Position numbers and translations under genes: made by a program. From contig CACDZM010000003.1 of NCBI GenBank assembly GCA_902557215.1, positions 1 to 64,000 of the forward strand: a stretch of 64,000 bases of DNA, written 5' to 3'. This stretch comes from an uncultured Pelagibacteraceae bacterium. Lineage in GTDB: Bacteria > Pseudomonadota > Alphaproteobacteria > Pelagibacterales > Pelagibacteraceae. Of the stretch, positions 40,295 to 50,659 are shown piece by piece. The number at the start of each line of letters is the position of its first letter. The stretch's first letter is position 1. The notes below the pieces were generated by a model that was not told the DNA's origin, did no database searches, and saw only the letters and a list, made by a program, of their open reading frames with translations.

Positions 40295-41553
40295 TGATTA
40301 ACAACTTTATGACCTATATCTTTTCTATAAAAACCATTTTTCCAATTCAAGCTTTTTAAAAGATCTAAGGCTTTTTTTCTTGCAGATTTAAAGTCATTAG
40401 ATCTAACAACTATATTTAAAACTCTACCCCCATTAGAGAAAGTTTTTCCATTAACTGATTTTGTACCTGCATGAAACAAAAAATTATTTTTATCTAATAC
40501 TAAATTATTTAAGTTTAATTCGATATTTTTTTCATACTTATCAGGGTAGCCTTTTGAGCACAAGACAACGCAAAGACTTTTTTCATTATACCATTCTATA
40601 TTAATATCTTTTAGTTTTTCATTTAAGCATGCCTCTATCAATAATCCAAAATCAGTTTTGAGTTTTGGCAAAAGTGTTTGGCACTCTGGGTCGCCCATTC
40701 TAACATTATATTCAATTAAGAACGGCTCACCTTGAACTATCATTAAACCAGCGTACAAAAAACCTTTGAAGTTTGTGTTATTCTCTTTTAAACCTTTAAA
40801 AGTTGGTTCGATAATTTTGTCAATTATTTTTTTACTCAAAATTTCATTTTCAAGTCTTGATGGGGAGTATGCTCCCATACCACCTGTATTTTTTCCTTTG
40901 TCTCCTTCAAGCACTCTTTTATGATCTTGAGCTGTACCAAATTGTTTATAATTTTTTCCGTCTGAAATTACAAAAAAGCTCATTTCCTCACCACTTAAAA
41001 ATTCTTCGATAAGCAATTTATCTGCTTGTCCAAATTTGCCACCAAAAATTTCTTTAACAGCTATTTTTGCTTGATCTCTATTCTCACAAATATAAACACC
41101 TTTTCCAGCAGCAAGACCATCTGCTTTAATTACAATTGGATAATCACAATTTTGAATAAATTTTTCTGCATCATCGGCATTAAAAAAAATTCCAAACTTT
41201 GCAGTTGGTATATTAAACTTTTGGCAAAGTTTTTTAGTAAAAATTTTTGAACCTTCCAACTGTGATGCAAATTTATTGGGTCCAAAAACCTTAATATTGT
41301 GTTTCTCTAAGTAATCAATAATTCCATCAACAAGTGGTTTTTCTGGACCAATTACGAGAAAATCAATTTTCTTATCTAAGGTAAAATTTTTTAAATTTTC
41401 AAAATTACTTAAATCAATCTCAATATTCTCAGCAATTTTTTTTGTCCCAGCGTTGCCAGGAAAACAGTAAATTTTCTTAATCTTTTTGGAGTTTTTAAAA
41501 GACTCGCACAGGGCGTGCTCTCTGCCACCGCTTCCTATTATACCAACTTTCAT
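40291..41553 (-). CDS. purD: Phosphoribosylamine-glycine ligase
   Basis: VGIIGSGGREHALC; VIKADGLAAGKGVYI; EYNVRMGDPECQ. Confidence 0.98.
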   Translation of the reverse strand: MKVGIIGSGGREHALCESFKNSKKIKKIYCFPGNAGTKKIAENIEIDLSNFENLKNFTLDKKIDFLVIGPEKPLVDGIIDYLEKHNIKVFGPNKFASQLEGSKIFTKKLCQKFNIPTAKFGIFFNADDAEKFIQNCDYPIVIKADGLAAGKGVYICENRDQAKIAVKEIFGGKFGQADKLLIEEFLSGEEMSFFVISDGKNYKQFGTAQDHKRVLEGDKGKNTGGMGAYSPSRLENEILSKKIIDKIIEPTFKGLKENNTNFKGFLYAGLMIVQGEPFLIEYNVRMGDPECQTLLPKLKTDFGLLIEACLNEKLKDINIEWYNEKSLCVVLCSKGYPDKYEKNIELNLNNLVLDKNNFLFHAGTKSVNGKTFSNGGRVLNIVVRSNDFKSARKKALDLLKSLNWKNGFYRKDIGHKVVNQ

Positions 41554-41574
41554 ATATGAATATATAAACTAAAA

Positions 41575-41766
41575 ATGTTTAAAAAATTAGCAAAAATAAA
41601 ATATTTACCAAATAATTTTGAGGTGATCCAAGATGGGGATCATGTTATTTGTGCAATTTCAGGAAAAAAAATCCCTATTGAAAAATTAAACTATTGGAAT
41701 GTGAAAGATCAGGAACCTTACTTTTCTTATAAGGAGGCATCGTTAAAGAGAGAAAAAAAAAGTTAA
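41575..41766 (+). CDS. DUF2093 family protein
   Basis: IKYLPNNFEVIQDGDHVICAISGKKIPIEKLNYWNVKDQEPY. Confidence 0.88.
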   Translation: MFKKLAKIKYLPNNFEVIQDGDHVICAISGKKIPIEKLNYWNVKDQEPYFSYKEASLKREKKS

Positions 41767-41767
41767 A

Positions 41768-42640
41768 TTATTTCCACCTATCGTGTGTCCATATCCACTG
41801 ACTGGGATTTGAGATAATCATTTTTTCCAAAATCGAGTTAAGAGCCAAAGTTATTGTTTCAATGTTATCATTTTTAGAAAAATTTATAGGTTTTGAAATT
41901 TCTAATATGAAATCGTTATTTTTTTTTCTTTTAATGTGTATAGGTACAATCTCACAATGAAATTTTTTCACAAACTGTGCCGGAATTGTAGTTGTCAAAG
42001 CCTCTTGGCCAAAAAATTTACTTTTAATTCCCTCAGAAACTCTTTGGTCTATCATCAAGGCAATAGAAGTTCCTGATTTAAAATATTTTAACAAATCCTT
42101 AGTACCAGAAATCCCTTTTTTTATTTGATTTTTACAAATGTATTTTTTTCTAATATTTTCCATTATCGGGTTTAGATATTGATTATTTAAAGGTCTATAA
42201 ACTACCGCAAGATCTAAACCTGATTTTTCAATATGCATTGCCATTAATTCAAAATTATCAAAATGTCCTGATATGAATATTACTGGCTGTTTATTTGTTT
42301 TAATCTTCTCTAGTTCAGCTTGGCCTTTTACTTCGATTTTTTCTGCAAAAATACCTTCTCTAAAGTCTTTTATAAAATTGTACTCAGATAAAATTTTTCC
42401 ATAGGTTAACCACATTTCATGAATAATTTTGTTCTTAAAATTTTCATCTTTATTTGGAAATGCTTTCGAGATGTTGGATTTAGTTATAATGTTAGATCTA
42501 AAAAAAGGACCAAAAAAAATAAAAATTTTACTAGCGATAAATCTTGAATTACTTAAACCTAATAACTTGAATAAAAAAAATAATGATAAAATAACCGTAA
42601 ATTGAAAAAAATATTTGATCTTTTTAATTAAGTTTATCAT
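41768..42640 (-). CDS. Lipid A biosynthesis acyltransferase (LpxL/HtrB family)
   Basis: FISGHFDNFELMAMHIEKSG; QWIWTHDRWK C-terminus. Confidence 0.93.
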   Translation of the reverse strand: MINLIKKIKYFFQFTVILSLFFLFKLLGLSNSRFIASKIFIFFGPFFRSNIITKSNISKAFPNKDENFKNKIIHEMWLTYGKILSEYNFIKDFREGIFAEKIEVKGQAELEKIKTNKQPVIFISGHFDNFELMAMHIEKSGLDLAVVYRPLNNQYLNPIMENIRKKYICKNQIKKGISGTKDLLKYFKSGTSIALMIDQRVSEGIKSKFFGQEALTTTIPAQFVKKFHCEIVPIHIKRKKNNDFILEISKPINFSKNDNIETITLALNSILEKMIISNPSQWIWTHDRWK

Positions 42641-43565
42641 TTAAAAAATCTATGAGTTTTTTCTCATTTATTATCTTTAGTTTAATTTTTAAAAAATTAA
42701 TTCTTTTAGCATCATCATCAGATAGTCTGGTAAAATCTTTTTCAGTAGTTAGTATTTTAGCGTTTAATTTATTTGACTCTTCAAAGATATTTTTGATATC
42801 CTCTTTTTTAAAATTATAGTGGTCAGGAAATACTATTTCTTTAACAACTTTAATGTTATTTTCTAATAGAATTTCTTTAAAAGATTTTGGATCACCTATT
42901 CCTGAAAAAATAAGATAATTTGAATTTATATCTAATTCATCTAAATTCTGAATTTCGTAATTAGTATCAAATATCTCAATTTTAGTATTAAATTTATAAA
43001 TTATCTTTTTTATGTCATCAGAATTTTCATTAATTCCGTTTAAGAAAACAACATCATAATTTTTTAAATTTTCAACTTTTTCTCTTAGAGGACCAGATGG
43101 AATTAATTTTCCATTTCCGATCCAGTTTTTTTTTTTAAAACAAACAAATTTTAAATCATAATCTATTTTTTTTTCTTGAAGCCCATCATCAAAAATTATA
43201 ACTTGATTAGATTTACTAATTGCTTGGTTGATAGCGTCTATCCTTCTTTCAGTAATTATTGTTTTTGTTTTGGTCTTTAAAAGCACTTGCTCATCAACTT
43301 GACTAGTATAATATTTTTTAGCTGTAACTACTTTTAAGCCCATTTTTGTGATAATATCAAATAACTTTATTGTTAAAGGTGTTTTGCCCGTTCCGCCTAA
43401 ATAAATATTACCAACACAAATAGTCTTTATTTCAGAAAATTTGTATTTTTTTTGAATATTTAAAAAAAAATTATTTATCATAATTGGAATTGTGAGTGGG
43501 ATTAATAAGTATGAAAAAATATTTGGTTTCTTTAAATTCCAAAAAAAAGGTTTTTTAAAATTCAT
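42624..43565 (-). CDS. lpxK: Tetraacyldisaccharide 4'-kinase
   Basis: CVGNIYLGGTGKTPLTIKL; IFDDGLQEKKIDYDL; LTTEKDFTRL. Confidence 0.94.
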   Translation of the reverse strand: MNFKKPFFWNLKKPNIFSYLLIPLTIPIMINNFFLNIQKKYKFSEIKTICVGNIYLGGTGKTPLTIKLFDIITKMGLKVVTAKKYYTSQVDEQVLLKTKTKTIITERRIDAINQAISKSNQVIIFDDGLQEKKIDYDLKFVCFKKKNWIGNGKLIPSGPLREKVENLKNYDVVFLNGINENSDDIKKIIYKFNTKIEIFDTNYEIQNLDELDINSNYLIFSGIGDPKSFKEILLENNIKVVKEIVFPDHYNFKKEDIKNIFEESNKLNAKILTTEKDFTRLSDDDAKRINFLKIKLKIINEKKLIDFLNDKLN

Positions 43566-43566
43566 T

Positions 43567-44811
43567 TTATTTTAAGTATTTATCAATTTCTTTTAAATAT
43601 ATTTTAAGTATTTTATCCCCTATTTGAGTAAGTTTTTTCTTAATATTTCCTTTATTATTTTTAGAGAATAGTAATTTATCCAGAATTTTATACATCTCAT
43701 TATGTTTTGATACTCTAAAAGAAATATTTTGGGAATTTAAGAAACTATATATTTCTTCAAAATTTGAAATATTTGGACCATGCAAAATATTACAACCGTA
43801 TCTTGCTGCTTCAAGGGGGTTTTGACCACCATGTTTAATTAAAGAACCACCTAAAAAAACATTTTCGCAAAGAGAAAAAAATGGTTTTGTTTGACCGTAA
43901 GAGTTGACTAAGTAGATATCAGTATCGAGAGGTATTTTTTGGGCTGGTTCATGAAGGTGCGTTTTTAGACCTAGCTTGTTTAGTTGAAACTTGATTTGAT
44001 TTATTCTGTTAATATGTCTAGGTATAACTATTGTTAGCAAATTTTTATGTTTATGGTTTAATTTTTTGTGAACAATACCAATAAAATTCTCTTCATTGTT
44101 ATGCGTACTTGAAGCACACCAAACTTTTTTACTTTTTATAAATTTCTTTAAACTTTGTCTTATCTTAATTTTTTTAAATTCAGATTGCGAGAATTTTAAA
44201 TTACCAAAATATTTAAGCTTTTTTGCTCCAAGTTTTTTAAGATAATTTTTTGATTTGAGACTTGAGCACAAACATAAGTCAAATTTACTAAAAATAAAAT
44301 TTGAATAACCTTTTAACTTTCTCCATTTTTCAAAAGATTTTGATGTAATTCTACCATTAAGTAAAATTGTAGGTATTTTTCTTTTTTTTAGATTTACTAA
44401 CATATTAGGCCAGACTTCGGAGTCCACAAATAAAGATAGATTAGGTTGCCAATAATTTAAGAAATTTTGAGTATTGAGATTAGTGTCTATGGGGAAAAAT
44501 TGATGAATTACTTTTTTAAATTTGTAATTTGATATAACTTTTGAGGAACTTAAAGTATTTGTAGTAATTAAAATTTGAGCAATATCTTTTTTTGTTTCAT
44601 ACTTTTCAATTAAGGGCACAACACTTTGAAACTCCCCAACGCTTGCACCATGTATCCAAACTAACTTACCTTTGATTTTCTTTTTCGTAAAAAAACAGAA
44701 TTTTTCTTTGAAACGTTTTGGATCTTCTTTTTTTTTTATTAATCTTAAAAAAATTATTAAAGGTGATAAAAAATAAACAATATTAATTAAAATTCTATAA
44801 ATTATTAACAT
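43567..44811 (-). CDS. waaA: 3-deoxy-D-manno-octulosonic acid transferase
   Basis: VWIHGASVGEFQSVVPLI; SEVWPNML; GGSLIKHGGQNPLEAA. Confidence 0.95.
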   Translation of the reverse strand: MLIIYRILINIVYFLSPLIIFLRLIKKKEDPKRFKEKFCFFTKKKIKGKLVWIHGASVGEFQSVVPLIEKYETKKDIAQILITTNTLSSSKVISNYKFKKVIHQFFPIDTNLNTQNFLNYWQPNLSLFVDSEVWPNMLVNLKKRKIPTILLNGRITSKSFEKWRKLKGYSNFIFSKFDLCLCSSLKSKNYLKKLGAKKLKYFGNLKFSQSEFKKIKIRQSLKKFIKSKKVWCASSTHNNEENFIGIVHKKLNHKHKNLLTIVIPRHINRINQIKFQLNKLGLKTHLHEPAQKIPLDTDIYLVNSYGQTKPFFSLCENVFLGGSLIKHGGQNPLEAARYGCNILHGPNISNFEEIYSFLNSQNISFRVSKHNEMYKILDKLLFSKNNKGNIKKKLTQIGDKILKIYLKEIDKYLK

Positions 44812-46568
44812 TATGATTTTTTGATTTGTTTATCATAAAAGTTTTTATAAATTTTTGAATTAATTAATAAATCATCGTGTTTACCTTCACCTACTACTTG
44901 GCCATTATCAATCACATAAATTTTATCTGAATTAAGGATTGTAGAAAGTCTGTGGGCAATCACGATAGTGGTTCTCCCTTCAGTAAGAAAACTAATAGCT
45001 TTTTGAATTTTACTTTCCGTCTCGGCATCTAATGAAGATGTCGCTTCATCAAGAAGAATTATTGCACTTTTTTTTAAAATTGCCCTAGCTATGGACAATC
45101 TTTGTTTTTCTCCTCCAGATAGTCTTATTCCATTTTCACCAATTAATGTGTCATATTTTTTTGGTAATTTGTCTATAAACTCACTAGCAAAAGAAAATTT
45201 TGCCGCTTCAATAATTTCCTTCTCAGACGCTTCTAAATTAGCATAGGCAATATTATTTTTTATAGTATCATCAAATAGAGTTGTATCTTGACTTACTAAA
45301 GAAATATTCTCTCTTAGAGAGCTAATCGTTGATTTATAAATTGATTGATTATCAATTTTAATATCTCCTTCGTTAATATTATAAAATCTAGGGATCAAAT
45401 TAAGTATTGTAGATTTTCCAGCTCCACTATGGCCAACCAGTGAGGTCATTTTTTTTCCGGGGATTTTTAGATTTATTGACTTTAAAATTTGAAGTTCACT
45501 TTTTTTGTATTCAAAAGAAACATTATCAAATTCAACATTTCCCTCACTAAGTTCTAATTTTTCTGCATTCGGGATATTCTTTATTTCGTTTATATCATCT
45601 ATAATTGGCAACACTCTTCTGGATCCCGTTAAACCTTGTTGAATTGTGATGTTAAGGGTAGCCAGAGATCTTACCGGCTGATAGGCTAACATCATAGCCG
45701 CAAGAAAAGAGAAAAAATTATTAACCTCAAGTTCATTACTGACCACAAGTTTAGCCGAAATAAAAATTAAACACGCAATCATGATACCTGTTAAAAACTC
45801 CATAATTGGGGAGGCTCTTACAAAAACTATGTTTATTTTTTTTGACGTTTCTTTTAAGGTGTTAATATATTTTAAGGCTCTTTCTTTTTCATAATTTTCT
45901 TTTTGAAATATTTTCATTAATTTATGATTTTTAAAAATTTCCATTAAATATGTATTTAAGATCCCAGTTTTATGCATTTGTTCATTAGTGACCTTGCCAA
46001 TTCTTTTACCTAATGATCTTGCAGCAAAAGAGGCAAGTGGTATCATTATTATTGCAATTAAAGAGAGCTTCCAGTTTTGGTAAAACATAACTGACAACAA
46101 ACCAATTAGTGTTAATGTGTCTTTAAAAAAGTTTAAAATTGCAGTACTTAATAGATTAGTTATCCAATTAACATCATTTATAAGATTTGAAATAAATTTA
46201 CCTGAATGCTTTTCATCAATCAATTTGGTGTCAGCCTTTATTAATGAAGCAAACATGTCAGCTTGAACTTCTTTTTTGACCTCTTCTGCAACCCCAATCA
46301 TTATTACTTTTGCTAAGTAAAGAGAAATACCTTTTAAACTGAAAGCGACTATTATTAGTAATGGTATAATTAATACTAATTTTGAGGATTGTTTAATGAA
46401 CAATTCATTAATAGCAGGATCGAGAAGGTACGCTATGGCTGAGGTACTACCTGCCAAAAGCAATGAAAAAAGAATTGATAAAAATATTTTAGATAAATAT
46501 TTTTTTGTATAATCTTTATATAGCCTTCTAAAAATTTGAATAGATGTCATTTTTTTAAAATTTTCCAA
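44811..46568 (-). CDS. ABC transporter ATP-binding/permease, MsbA-like
   Basis: SLVGHSGAGKSTILNLIPRFY; LSGGEKQRLSIARAIL; fused TM domain; next to lipid A genes. Confidence 0.92.
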   Translation of the reverse strand: MENFKKMTSIQIFRRLYKDYTKKYLSKIFLSILFSLLLAGSTSAIAYLLDPAINELFIKQSSKLVLIIPLLIIVAFSLKGISLYLAKVIMIGVAEEVKKEVQADMFASLIKADTKLIDEKHSGKFISNLINDVNWITNLLSTAILNFFKDTLTLIGLLSVMFYQNWKLSLIAIIMIPLASFAARSLGKRIGKVTNEQMHKTGILNTYLMEIFKNHKLMKIFQKENYEKERALKYINTLKETSKKINIVFVRASPIMEFLTGIMIACLIFISAKLVVSNELEVNNFFSFLAAMMLAYQPVRSLATLNITIQQGLTGSRRVLPIIDDINEIKNIPNAEKLELSEGNVEFDNVSFEYKKSELQILKSINLKIPGKKMTSLVGHSGAGKSTILNLIPRFYNINEGDIKIDNQSIYKSTISSLRENISLVSQDTTLFDDTIKNNIAYANLEASEKEIIEAAKFSFASEFIDKLPKKYDTLIGENGIRLSGGEKQRLSIARAILKKSAIILLDEATSSLDAETESKIQKAISFLTEGRTTIVIAHRLSTILNSDKIYVIDNGQVVGEGKHDDLLINSKIYKNFYDKQIKKS

Positions 46569-47460
46569 ATATAATGCCTATTAAAATTAATATTCCTAAA
46601 AAGTTATTTGATTTGAACTTTAATAAACAGTCTTTTGCATCTTTTATATTTAATTTTCTAATTTGGTATAAGAATAAATGAAAAAAAATGAGTAATAAAA
46701 AGATATAAAAAAGATTATTTAGACTCATCAATATACCAACAGTTATTAGAGAGATAAAAAATATTAGGTAACATAACGTTAAAAATAAGTAGGGTATTTT
46801 TTTGAACTTAATTGAAGTTGATTTTAATCCTATAATTTCATCATCTTTTATATCTTGAAACCCATATATAGTGTCATAAGCAAGTGTCCAAAATATGGCT
46901 CCTAAATAAAATATAACTGGAATTAAACTTATCTCTCCAAAAATTGAAGTCCAACCAAGGATAAGACCATAGTTAAACGTTATTCCAAGAAAAAGTTGAG
47001 GCCAATAAGTAAATCTCTTCATAAGAGGGTAAGTAAATGCCAATGGCATTGAGCCTAACGCAAGAATTATTGTAAAATAATTAAAATTTATTAAAATTAA
47101 AAATGCTGCAAAACAAAGTATCACCGCATAAATTAATCCAACCTTGACAGAAATTTTTCCAGAAGCGATAGGCCTATTTTTGGTTCTTAAAACTTTTTTG
47201 TCAAAATTTTTATCCAAAACGTCATTAACTATACAACCAGCCGATCTCATTAAAACTGATCCTAGAAAAAAAAGTATTAAATAAAAAAAATATATGTTCA
47301 AATTATCTGAAAAATCGTAACTGATAGTTAATCCCCAAGCACAAGGCCAAAAAAGCAGCATATAGCCTATAGGCTTTCTTAATCTTGTAAGTTCAATAAA
47401 TAAGCTTAATTGGTTCATAAAATTTTTCTTGTAAATAACAAACGCAAGATTGATAATCAA
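46555..47460 (-). CDS. ubiA: 4-hydroxybenzoate octaprenyltransferase
   Basis: LTRLRKPIGYMLLFWPCAWG; RSAGCIVNDVLDKNFDKKVLRTKNRPIASG; ILGWT; YDTIYGFQDIKDDEIIGLKSTS. Confidence 0.95.
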   Translation of the reverse strand: MIINLAFVIYKKNFMNQLSLFIELTRLRKPIGYMLLFWPCAWGLTISYDFSDNLNIYFFYLILFFLGSVLMRSAGCIVNDVLDKNFDKKVLRTKNRPIASGKISVKVGLIYAVILCFAAFLILINFNYFTIILALGSMPLAFTYPLMKRFTYWPQLFLGITFNYGLILGWTSIFGEISLIPVIFYLGAIFWTLAYDTIYGFQDIKDDEIIGLKSTSIKFKKIPYLFLTLCYLIFFISLITVGILMSLNNLFYIFLLLIFFHLFLYQIRKLNIKDAKDCLLKFKSNNFLGILILIGIIFGKF

Positions 47461-47470
47461 ACTGATTCGT

Positions 47471-47875
47471 ATGAATATAGATTACACAGTGACAGCCCTA
47501 ATGTTTCCAGCAATTCCTTTATTGATGGCAGTATATAGTAATAGATTCCACACTTTAAGTAATTTAGTTAGAAAATTACACGATGAACATGTTTACGAGA
47601 AACACATACCACCAGAATGGAAAAAACAATTTTTGAATCTTAGCTCAAGAATTAGCCTTTTAAGATGGACAATTTTATTTGCAGCTTTTGGGTTTTTGTT
47701 CAATATGTTAACAGTTTTTGCCTTGTATCTTGATAAGGTTTTTATGGCACGAGTAATTTTCGGCTCTTGTTGTTTATCTATGATTGTCTCAATAATTTTT
47801 TTTATAAGAGAGATTCATATTTCGACGAATGCACTTAGGCTTCATATGTCGGATATGGATGTTAATGTAGATTAA
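47471..47875 (+). CDS. DUF2721 family membrane protein
   Basis: TALMFPAIPLLMAVYSNRFHTLSNLVRKLHDEH; start set at MNIDYTV. Confidence 0.8.
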   Translation: MNIDYTVTALMFPAIPLLMAVYSNRFHTLSNLVRKLHDEHVYEKHIPPEWKKQFLNLSSRISLLRWTILFAAFGFLFNMLTVFALYLDKVFMARVIFGSCCLSMIVSIIFFIREIHISTNALRLHMSDMDVNVD

Positions 47876-48843
47876 GGAATTATTACTGCTGGACCTGTTA
47901 GCAATCTTGCCTCTAAATCCTTATGCGCTTGAGCAGCATCTTTTAGGGAATATTTTCTAGAAATTTCTATTTCAAATTTTTTAGACAAGACAGCTTCAAA
48001 AACTTTTTTTGCTGACTCTACTAGCTCGTCTCTTTTAATAGTATAATGGGCAATGGATGGTCTTGTAAAAAAAAGACCTTTTGCATTTATATCTTTTTTT
48101 ACGTCGATTGTATCAACATAACCTGAAGCATTGCCAAATGCTACCATCATTCCTCTAATCTTTAATGTTTCAATTGATCCTTTGAATGTCCTTATACCTA
48201 CACCGTCGTAGACAACATCAATTCCATTCTTACCCACAATTTTTTCAACTTCTTCTACAAAATTTTTTTCAGAATAATTTATGACGTGATGACAACCATT
48301 TTTTTTTGCAATCTCCTCTTTAATTTTTGACCCAACTGTTCCGATTACTTCCGCACCTAAAGCATTAGCCCAAGAACATAAAATTTGACCAAGACCTCCA
48401 GCTGCAGCATGATATAAAACTTTATCACCTTTTTTTAAAGTATATGCTCTATGCAACAAATATTCTGCCGTTATTCCTTTTAATGTAACACAAGATGCTA
48501 CTTCATCAGACACATCATCAGGCACAGAAACTAACTTTTCCTCGGGCATAATTTGTTTTTCTGAGTAAGCACCAATAGGCATTGAAGCATGAGCAACTCT
48601 ATCACCTGCTTTAAATAGTTTTACCTCTGACCCTACTTCTTCAATTACACCACAAGCTTCTAAACCAATGCCACTAGGTAATGGAATCGGGTAGAGACCT
48701 GTTCGATGATAAATATCTATAAAATTTAGACCAATTGATAGATTTTTAATTAAAACCTCGTTTGGTCCAGGTTTTCCTATCTCTAGATCTTGAATAACTA
48801 AAACCTCTGGCCCGCCAAACTTATCTATTTGAATTGATTTCAT
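47872..48843 (-). CDS. Quinone oxidoreductase, zinc-independent MDR family
   Basis: FIDIYHRTGLYPIPLPSGIGLEACGVIEEVG; LYHAAAGGLGQILCSWA. Confidence 0.94.
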   Translation of the reverse strand: MKSIQIDKFGGPEVLVIQDLEIGKPGPNEVLIKNLSIGLNFIDIYHRTGLYPIPLPSGIGLEACGVIEEVGSEVKLFKAGDRVAHASMPIGAYSEKQIMPEEKLVSVPDDVSDEVASCVTLKGITAEYLLHRAYTLKKGDKVLYHAAAGGLGQILCSWANALGAEVIGTVGSKIKEEIAKKNGCHHVINYSEKNFVEEVEKIVGKNGIDVVYDGVGIRTFKGSIETLKIRGMMVAFGNASGYVDTIDVKKDINAKGLFFTRPSIAHYTIKRDELVESAKKVFEAVLSKKFEIEISRKYSLKDAAQAHKDLEARLLTGPAVIIP

Positions 48844-48846
48844 TAT

Positions 48847-49683
48847 TTATTTAACAAATGTGCCGTTATGATAATCTTGAACAGCTTGTAATATCTCTGC
48901 TTTAGTGTTCATTACAAATGGTCCGCCCCTGGCTATTTCTTCATTAATAGGTTTTCCTGAAATAACTAAAAATTTTGCATTTGAAACAGCTTTAACTTTT
49001 AATTCTTCACCTTTTGAGAGTAAGATTAAGGTACTATCATTAATTTTTTTATGATCTTTTTCACCAATTATTATCTCTCCATTTATTAAGTATACAAATG
49101 AATTGTGAGTAGAAGGTAAACTAAACTTAAATTCTTTTCCCTCATTTAGTTCAACATCAAAATAAAAAGGCTCTACATTATGTCCTTTAACTGGACCTTC
49201 TACTTTTTCGAATTTACCCGCAATAACTTTGACACGTTTATCATTATCTGTATGAACACTCATTTGTTTTGAATCGATATAAATATACTCTGGTTTGCTC
49301 ATTTTTAATTTTGCAGGCATATTAATCCATAATTGAAATCCATGAAGTTTACCTTCTTTCATTCCTGGCATTTCTGAATGTATGATACCACTTCCAGTTT
49401 TCATCCATTGAACATCGCCAGCAGTCATTTTACCTTTACCACCAGTACTGTCCTCATGCTCAAAATTTCCTGCTAACATATAAGTAACAGTTTCAATTCC
49501 TCTGTGTGGATGTGGAGGAAATCCAGCAACATAATCTTCACTATTTTCTGAACCAAATTCATCCAACATTAAAAAAGGATCAAAATAGTTTGGTTCAACA
49601 CCAATGCTTCTTTTTAATTTAACTCCAGCTCCATCTGATGCAGGAATAGGATCAATGATTTTACTAACTTCAATATTTTTCAT
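48847..49683 (-). CDS. Pirin family protein
   Basis: DPFLMLDEFGS; FPPHPHRGIETVTYMLAGNFEHEDS; AGDVQWMKTGSGIIHSEMP. Confidence 0.95.
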   Translation of the reverse strand: MKNIEVSKIIDPIPASDGAGVKLKRSIGVEPNYFDPFLMLDEFGSENSEDYVAGFPPHPHRGIETVTYMLAGNFEHEDSTGGKGKMTAGDVQWMKTGSGIIHSEMPGMKEGKLHGFQLWINMPAKLKMSKPEYIYIDSKQMSVHTDNDKRVKVIAGKFEKVEGPVKGHNVEPFYFDVELNEGKEFKFSLPSTHNSFVYLINGEIIIGEKDHKKINDSTLILLSKGEELKVKAVSNAKFLVISGKPINEEIARGGPFVMNTKAEILQAVQDYHNGTFVK

Positions 49684-49721
49684 ATTGGAATTTAATAGTT
49701 AAAAAACAGAAATTTGCAATG

Positions 49722-49961
49722 TTACTTTTTATTATGTGAGACGTCACAAAACGGCTGGTTATCGGTTTGTTTAAAAGTGCAAAAAAACATCTTTTTAGTT
49801 GTTTCTGCTTTATATACAACAGGGTTAAATTGAGATCCTTTATGAGAGCCATCGCAAAATGGTTGTTTGGAACTTTTTCCACAACTACACCAAAAGTAAG
49901 ATTTACCTTCTTTCACCTCAATTTTTATTGCATTATTGCCCGTTCTCTGTCCCTTTGTCAA
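49722..49961 (-). CDS. CDGSH iron-sulfur domain protein
   Basis: CSCGKSSKQPFCDGSH canonical; second copy CTFKQTDNQPFCDVSH degenerate. Confidence 0.88.
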   Translation of the reverse strand: MTKGQRTGNNAIKIEVKEGKSYFWCSCGKSSKQPFCDGSHKGSQFNPVVYKAETTKKMFFCTFKQTDNQPFCDVSHNKK

Positions 49962-49979
49962 GTTCCCCTTAATTATTAT

Positions 49980-50642
49980 TTAAATTAAACTAAAAAGCTC
50001 AGTTAAATCTTTTATTTGATTACTTGGTTTATAATCAAGGTTATCGAATATATTATTATTTCTGTTCACCCAAATAGATTGGTAACCATAATTTCCTCCA
50101 CCAGAAACATCCCAAGTATTTGCACTTAAAAAAATAACTTCACTATTTTTTATTTTATATTTTTTAATTGGTAAGTCGTAGACTCTTGAGTCTGGCTTAT
50201 AAATTCCAACCTCTTCTATGGAAAAAATGTCATCAAATAATTTATCTAAGTTATTACTTTTGACTAGCTCATCTAATAGGGAAGGAGTCCCATTTGAAAG
50301 AATAGCTAATTTAAAATCCCTTACTTTTAATTTTTTTAAAGTTTCTGGAACTTCTTTAAAGGGCGAGAGAACTTTGTATAAATTCAATAATTCGTTTTTC
50401 ATAGAAGGATCTATGCTAAAAGCTCTCATTGATTTGTCTAAGCTATCTTCTGTAATCTGCCAAAAATCTTTATGTCTCTTCATTAAACTTCTGAGCCAAG
50501 TATACTCTAACTGAGTAGTTCTCCAAAAATTAGCAAAATTCTCCCACTTATCACCAATTTTATCTTTACATTTTTCTGCAGCAGAATTTACGTCAAACAA
50601 TGTACCATAAGCATCAAAAATTATTGCTTTAACATTTTTCAT
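49980..50642 (-). CDS. HAD-type haloacid dehalogenase, type II
   Basis: AIIFDAYGTLFDVNSAAEK; LAILSNGTPSLLDELV; FLSANTWDVSGGGNYGYQSIWVNR. Confidence 0.92.
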   Translation of the reverse strand: MKNVKAIIFDAYGTLFDVNSAAEKCKDKIGDKWENFANFWRTTQLEYTWLRSLMKRHKDFWQITEDSLDKSMRAFSIDPSMKNELLNLYKVLSPFKEVPETLKKLKVRDFKLAILSNGTPSLLDELVKSNNLDKLFDDIFSIEEVGIYKPDSRVYDLPIKKYKIKNSEVIFLSANTWDVSGGGNYGYQSIWVNRNNNIFDNLDYKPSNQIKDLTELFSLI

Positions 50643-50659
50643 AAATTAACTTAACACAA

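Noticed and set aside
49670-49882. 70-aa minus-strand ORF overlapping the CDGSH gene
   Set aside because: Alternate frame of 49722-49961, which has clear CDGSH motifs
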